A DNA stretch of 64,000 nt from Centroberyx gerrardi (lineage: Eukaryota > Chordata > Actinopteri > Beryciformes > Berycidae). The DNA is taken from NCBI RefSeq assembly GCF_048128805.1, contig NC_136008.1, positions 13,315,572 through 13,379,571 of the forward strand. Direction: 5' to 3'. Made by a program: the position numbers and the translations under genes. Positions within the stretch are counted from its first letter, which is position 1, and every line of letters begins with the position of its first letter. Below are positions 58,501-64,000 of the stretch, in pieces. The notes below the pieces were generated by a model. That model was not told the DNA's origin, made no database searches, and was given only the letters and a program-made list of their open reading frames with translations.

Positions 58501-61500
58501 GAGACACGAAGTCTAGTGCTAATAAACAACCAGAAAAGAAAACCCACAGAAATAATAGCCTACTATTCAATTCTACAACCAATCATATCTGTGAAGTATT
58601 TGCACTTATTTTGCCATACTCCTAGGTGTGCTACCTGGCTTGGTTGAGGCCTGGACGAGTCCCCAGGCTGAATTTGGCCTCCTGCCAGCAATCAGGTCAC
58701 TCTGGTGGGGTTTTAGGCCATCGGACAGCAAGCTGCGCAGGGCGGGGCAGAGACACTGCAGTACCAGACGGCCCAGAGATGGATTTACACTGCTGTCTCC
58801 TGATAAGGCCTGAGGAGAGGAGAGGAGAGAGCGGAAGAGAGGATGGGAACAAGAGGGATAGAGAATGGGAGGAGAGCATGGCAGGGGTGAAGTGGGATAG
58901 AGAGAAGAAGAAGAGGCGCAGTGATGGAGAGAGACAGGGGAAGAGATCAGAAAGGATGACTCAAAAGAGAAAGGGAGAGGGAGGGAGAATACATACAACG
59001 GGGGTTGAGAGACACAGGGGACGGCAAGGGTTGACATGATGTGATGAGATGTGATTTGGGAGGGGAGTTTGGAGTTAGTATATAAAGAGATTCTGACTAC
59101 TGAGAGAAAGGGTAATCTAAAGTCATTCTAGTACCTTGTTAACTGAGAGAGACTGAGGAGAGACAGAACAAGATATGTAGAGTCAGAACAAGAAGGAGAC
59201 GAAAGGCATTTCCACAGTTAATAATACATTTAACACAATAAAACAAATTAATTTGTCTAGATATGAAGAGATTGCTAATATATTATCAAAAGACATATTT
59301 ACTTCCTCTGTGGACAAAACAATCATCAATATGAAACAAAATACTGGTATTAAAGTAAGTACTAAACCCAGTCACCCAAGCCCAGCAATTGAGGGCTTGG
59401 CAGAGACTGACCTTCTGAACTACAGTCCGAGAGGAACTGAACTGGGCCAAGATGGCTTCCACTGCCACACTGACCGCACTGACCAGACCTGGAGGACAGA
59501 ACAAAAGCCTACAGTTAAACAGTGACAGCCACAGACGTCAAAGACACACAAAGAAACACAGCTGAACAGAGGCACACACACACATTCACACACACACACA
59601 CACACACCTTTCTTTTCCTGCAGGTACAGAGAGGATAGGCCAAGACCTCTCATGGGATTCTTCACATCTTCGCCCATCCAGGATGTCTCGCCCCTCTGTA
59701 CAGAGCCAGCGAATGAGACACTGCGAACAGCTGGGATTGACAGTGAGAGAGGAATTAGGTCCCAGTATAAAAGATTCAACAGGAGAAAAATAAATCACAA
59801 CAGACAGAAATACCACAACTAAAATATTAGTATTATTAGTAGTAGCATTTAAGCAATGAGAAGCATTGGAGTAGGCAGGTAGCAGCAGATGGGATAATTG
59901 ATGGTATACATGTGAGCACATCCTGTAAATATTGGTGTACTGCAGTGACTTTTCCACATCTGGATCTGTGAAGATGACATTCGGTCTATGTCAGCGATAG
60001 ACTGGATCCTAGCAAACACCTTTCACTGGAAGGCTTACCACTGGCCATGCATTAACCTTGACACACAGTCAAATGCTGACATACAATACAATACATTGCC
60101 ACACATACACACAGTCGCACACTCACACGCACACACACACACACACAGAGAGAGAGGGAACTGCAGAGCTAGGGGGGGAGAACGATTGTATGGGCTAACA
60201 CATCAAGGCAATCAATCAGGTCAGATATAATTAAACACACGTGCAGAGGGCAGGTGTCGTGTCCAGTCTGACTTCCATATAAATGGATTTATATAAACTA
60301 GTTATATAAATGCAAACATTTATATAGTGAGCAGGATGTTAGTTTGCTCTGGCGCTTAGTTACTTCTAAATTGCCTAAATACACACACACGCACAAAGAT
60401 AAAAAAAAGGTTTTACTTAGCAGTAACAGTATTTAAATTAACATCATCATCAACAGGCCTGTCGGGTTGTGCTCTGTGCGAAATGCATGTGTCCATTTCA
60501 ACACACCATGCAACAATAACAGAAAATAATAAAAACAACGTGGAGACAGACAAGCAGACGGACAGAAAGAAACAGAGAAGGACAAAGAGAGTGATGAACA
60601 AATCTAGACGCCCTCTGACAGGAACAGCTGTTACCCTTCCCTTCTGAGGGCTGTTTGCAGATTTGAAAGGACTGCGTAGATAAGAAGTATCAGATGACCT
60701 GCAGGGAGCCGCCTTCTGATGAATAACATCGCTGCACTTACCCAGTTCTTTCAAATCTGCAAATCCCCGGGGTTATAAAAGAGAGGAAAGCGTGGGGGCC
60801 TCTATTCAGGAGCAGAGAATAAAGACAGAGACAGACAGACAGACAGCAAGAAAGACAGACAGACATGCATGCAAGCAGGATGTTAGACAGAGAGAGAGGA
60901 AGTGTGAGACTTCGGGAGAGAGAAGAGAGAGAGAAATCTTACTCGGCACACGTGGCTGCGGAGGAGCCTGGTTGAGTTTTGGGGGTAGGGGGGGCGCCGT
61001 GGCCGATATAGGGGGGTAGAGGTAGGGATAGTAGAGGGGTGCAGCGAGGGCAGGCAAGGTGTGTGAGCGGGGGAAAAGCGGGGAGCTGAGGCAGGAGCCC
61101 GCCACCCCTGCGGGGGGCGCTCCGGAGCGCTGGGGAGGGGAGAGGGCTCCGATGGGGGAGAGGCGAGGAGGGGCGCCCCGGTGCAGAGGGCAGTTTTTAG
61201 GGTGATACAGATAATAGGTGGGGAGGGGAGGAAGCTCTTTGGATGTCCTAGTCTTGTTGCTGTTATGGTCCGTGTGAGAGGAGGTGTGCAAGTGTGTGTG
61301 TTTTTCTGTGCTGCGTGTATACAGCGAATCCATAGTGCTGAGCGTGTTTGAGTAGGTCATCACGGCATCAATGTTCTTATACGGGGTGGTGCAACCTGGT
61401 GCCTGAGTGGTGCCACTCACGGGTGTGTGTGAGTCAGTGTGTGTGCTGGTCTGCTCCTCAGAGTCATTGCAGTAGAGGGAGTCAAAATTACTGATGGAGT

Positions 61501-61764
61501 CAGATACAAAGTCATAGTCCAGGTCTGGTTTGGTTTTGGAGTCATTGATATATTTGTATGTTGAGTCTATGTTGCTTTTAAAGTCATTCCCGAAACGACG
61601 AGAAGAGACTAAACCAATATCAGAGAGGGGGGCCGATTCAAAGCTACACACAGAGTTTTTATCAGTCTCAGAGTCATCTCTGTGGATACTGGCTGAGCTG
61701 GCAGCAGGGGCCCGCTGTGTGGTGAAGGGTTTAGCCCCGCCTACATGGCTGTGGGGCCTGGGGT
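55585..61764 (-). CDS. rusc1: RUN and SH3 domain-containing protein 1, 5'-partial
   Basis: Cytoplasmic signalling adaptor linked to neurotrophin/TRAF6 signalling and vesicle traffic. Exons in transcript order: 60943-61764, 59608-59730, 59412-59488, 58635-58809, 58181-58286, 57954-58000, 57360-57865, 57033-57268, 56609-56776, 55585-55750. Phases agree and give 807 visible residues. The first visible exon is Ser/Pro-rich and disordered-looking. The RUN domain runs from about 59488 to 57700, with [38 protein letters not shown] and [39 protein letters not shown] follows. The C-terminal SH3 domain starts [20 protein letters not shown] and contains [15 protein letters not shown]. The stop follows shortly after IGYTSLIM. 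The paralogue RUSC2 is excluded mainly by adjacency to ash1l and dap3. No initiator ATG fits the first visible exon, so an upstream coding exon is missing. The donor of exon 59608-59730 is GTGTGT inside a microsatellite. Confidence 0.92.
56056..56340. repeat. 141-bp tandem duplication, about two units
   Basis: Units start at 56056 and 56197, each beginning AATTATAGC, and differ at a single base (GCGCCCC versus GCACCCC). A third, partial copy starts at 56338 and diverges soon. A related diverged copy (CTAGCGTCCCCATCAGGCC) lies near 55940. The tandem lies in the last rusc1 intron. Confidence 0.93.
56902..56990. repeat. long imperfect hairpin, 38-bp arms
   Basis: Arms 56902-56939 and 56953-56990 are inverted copies with only a few mismatches around a 13-base loop. 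The shared core is TCCAGGTTTTCATTCTGACC. It lies in the rusc1 intron between 56776 and 57033. It could be a short palindromic element or a foldable RNA. Confidence 0.85.
59573..59607 (-). repeat. rusc1: (GT)n on transcript strand at rusc1 donor
   Basis: CA-rich on the plus strand. The rusc1 transcript reads GTGTGTGTGT starting at the exon end, interrupted once by GAAT. Confidence 0.9.
60657..60760. repeat. 13-bp inverted repeat in rusc1 intron
   Basis: GCAGATTTGAAAG at 60657-60669 and its exact reverse complement at 60748-60760, with a 78-base interior. Confidence 0.75.
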
Positions 61765-64000
61765 CTGCAAGAGGATGTGAGTTACAGTAGCCTAGGCGAT
61801 AGGAAGGGAGGGCAGCGTGGAGGAAGTAGGGTGAGGCCAGGGACTGGGAGCAGGAGTGGGCAAGGGACAGTGGGGGTGAGGAAACTGCTCATTTAAAAGG
61901 GTAAGCGACCAAAGTTGGGGGGTATCGGAGTCAGGACGGAGGGGGAAGGTGCACAAGCAAGATGATATGAGGGAGAGAAGCAGAGCCGTGGACAAATGTT
62001 GGAAACAACAGAATGGCATGGAAAGGTGAGAAAAAACAAGGAAGAGAGTAAAAAAAATGCAGCAAATAAATGGGAAGGAGAGAGAGATGTAGAAAATGTT
62101 AGTGTCTGTTGAGAGAAAAATGCACATCCATGAATATATTCCAGCAGAACCTGTCATCATGTAACAACATGCAGTAATGCAGTATTCAAACAACATGTCA
62201 AACACTCAGGTTAACAGTTACACATTGATAGTGCATGAGAGTCAATGGAGTTGAGTTATGAAGAGCAATAAGTCCTGGTTTAAGAGATCTGGACGAAACA
62301 GGAAATGATAATATACCATGGCTATAAAAGAACACTTGTTATGCGATCTCACAGTTGCATAACATTAGATACTCTCAATCTGTCCATCAGTCACTCATTC
62401 ACCACTGAAACACCATTATCAACCACAATGATTCATCATCTTCCAATGTAGGTTAAGGCTCCACGTTTTACTTTCTATTTTATACTCGCAGTGAGAGTAA
62501 TGTTTATGAAGTACAAGACACCACAGCAAGTGAGTGTCAATCTTTATGCCAAATGTTTCGTAGTATATACTGCAGTGGATGCCATCATCACCTCTGGATC
62601 ACCTTCTTTCTCTTTCTCTCTCTCCCTTATCTGAGTTGCCTTTGTCTCTACCTCTCTCTCCCTCTTTCTCCACCGCCCCTCCCCTCTCCACCAGTACAGC
62701 ATACAGTGTAATGCTGAGTCAGTCAAGAGATAGCAGAGTTCTGTTCGTTCCTGCTTAGTCACAGTGTCTGTCTCTGTGGAGATTCGGAGACTGGCACCAC
62801 AGTTTGCATTACACTCAATTACCTGTGACAGACTGCTAGGCTATGGGCAAAAAAAGCAAGCTAGAATGCTACCATACCTGGTTAGACTTCAGCTGTCTTT
62901 CAAATGAAACCAACACATGATACTTCCTATTTTTCTGACATTGGCTCTCAGTAATTGGTTCATGAACAAAGACCCGCCCCTTAGGCTCTTAAAGGTGTAC
63001 ACACCTATTCCTGGCTTAGTGACCACAGCTTGTGGCAGAAAGCAGTGATTTTGGGGGCAACTTTTGCTGCATACAACTCAATTATTCCTTAAATTTTGAT
63101 AATCAGAAAGTACAAGTTAAATCATTACATAATACTACAGTAATTGCAAGGATCAGAGCAATAGTTAGTTATAGTAATAGTTAGCAATAGCAGCATTTGG
63201 TGGGGAAACTGGGGCATATAAAATAAATGCTTGCCCTACTGTATCAGGACAAGTCTAAGTCTTCGTTTCTATGTACCACAGGACGGTATGAGATAAGTAA
63301 CTTGATCTGAGCTATCGATGCCACTCTTGGGAGCAAGAGAATAAGAGAATAAAAACAGGAAGGGGGGGAGAAGGTGATGAAAGGTCCAGGAGACAGGACA
63401 GACAACAGGAGAAAAGCATATAAATGTCCCAATGAGTCACCAAGCTGAACAGCAAGTGAGGGAGAAAAAAGATGAACAATAGGAAAAGATGTAAGGATAC
63501 ACATAGGAAAGAAGGAGAAAGCAGGAGACAAGCAGAGCTGAGGGAGAGTTAGAGGGAGGACAAGAAAGAGAGAGAGAGAGACTACAGGAGGAGAGGTAGG
63601 GCGCTCAGTGGGCACTCCATTATCCCCCTCCCCTTGGTCTGAGGAGAGGATGAATAATTGAATAAGGCAGCGATGACATCACACTCTGATAAGCAGAACA
63701 GGAAACACTGACTGGAGAGTTTCCAACCTTTGCCTTCTCCTCAGATCACCTTCACTCCCTGACTGTCTTTATGTCTCCATCTCTCGCTCATGTTGCCTCT
63801 CCAGCTTCCACTGTCTTGCCCTCCCCCATCTGAAATCACCCTCTGTTTATCCCCTCTTCATCCTTTATCCATCATATCACGCATCAGCCTTTTCTCTGAC
63901 TCATGTTCTTCCTCCGTCTCTGCTCTCCTAATCATTGCGCTCTCTCTCATTTTACATCCTCTCTATCCCTGTCTCTACATTTTCATCTCCCTCGGTTTTC
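61765..64000. other. rusc1 upstream intron or flank, no gene seen
   Basis: No convincing exon on either strand. Contains GA/CT-rich tracts (about 62600-62690, 63340-63600 and 63740-63990). The missing first coding exon of rusc1 may lie here undetected if short, or to the right of the window. Confidence 0.5.

Noticed and set aside
1-64000. CRISPR arrays, operons, phage or virus-like elements
   Set aside because: No regularly spaced direct repeats with unique spacers, no prokaryotic gene organisation, and no capsid, integrase, envelope or LTR structure was seen.

Overview
This window is nuclear DNA from a ray-finned (almost certainly teleost) fish. The evidence is vertebrate-type genes with many short introns in a compact layout, long CA/GT, CT and TA microsatellites, fish-type tRNA-derived SINE and LINE 3' tails, and protein sequences clearly recognisable as vertebrate but diverged from mammals. 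The species cannot be named from the sequence alone.

Seven protein-coding genes can be traced exon by exon, and the reading frame closes across every splice junction in each of them. From left to right: itga10 (+, 3051-14033; the N-terminal exons lie left of the window), polr3c (-, 14676-18810), rnf115 (+, 19474-24338), gba1 (-, 26028-29730), dap3 (-, 30537-35083), an ash1l gene (+, 39977-50207) and rusc1 (-, 55585-61764; its first coding exon was not found). itga10 and polr3c are tail to tail. polr3c and rnf115 are head to head over a short shared promoter. rnf115 and gba1 are tail to tail. dap3 and ash1l are head to head about 1.9 kb apart. ash1l and rusc1 are tail to tail. Human carries the same genes in two blocks of chromosome 1q21-q22, and the DAP3/ASH1L/RUSC1 order and relative orientation are kept.

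The standout observation is the ash1l gene. It keeps an open frame of about 2,029 codons over 12 coding exons, with the conserved ASH1L N-terminus, AT-hooks and the FQLP segment just before the AWS domain. It has no AWS-SET-post-SET, bromodomain, PHD or BAH coding sequence. The exons on either side of each missing block are joined in frame across introns of 143 and 535 bp, too small to hide the missing domains. This looks like a maintained, non-catalytic ASH1L paralogue rather than a decaying pseudogene.

Other points include a 405-bp gba1 intron that is open and in frame, two splice donors formed by microsatellites (gba1, rusc1), a 648-bp foldback element in a gba1 intron, and a nearly perfect 141-bp tandem duplication in a rusc1 intron. 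The remaining sequence is introns, UTRs, microsatellites and short degraded transposon remnants. I saw no rRNA gene, bona fide tRNA gene, CRISPR array or virus-like element.
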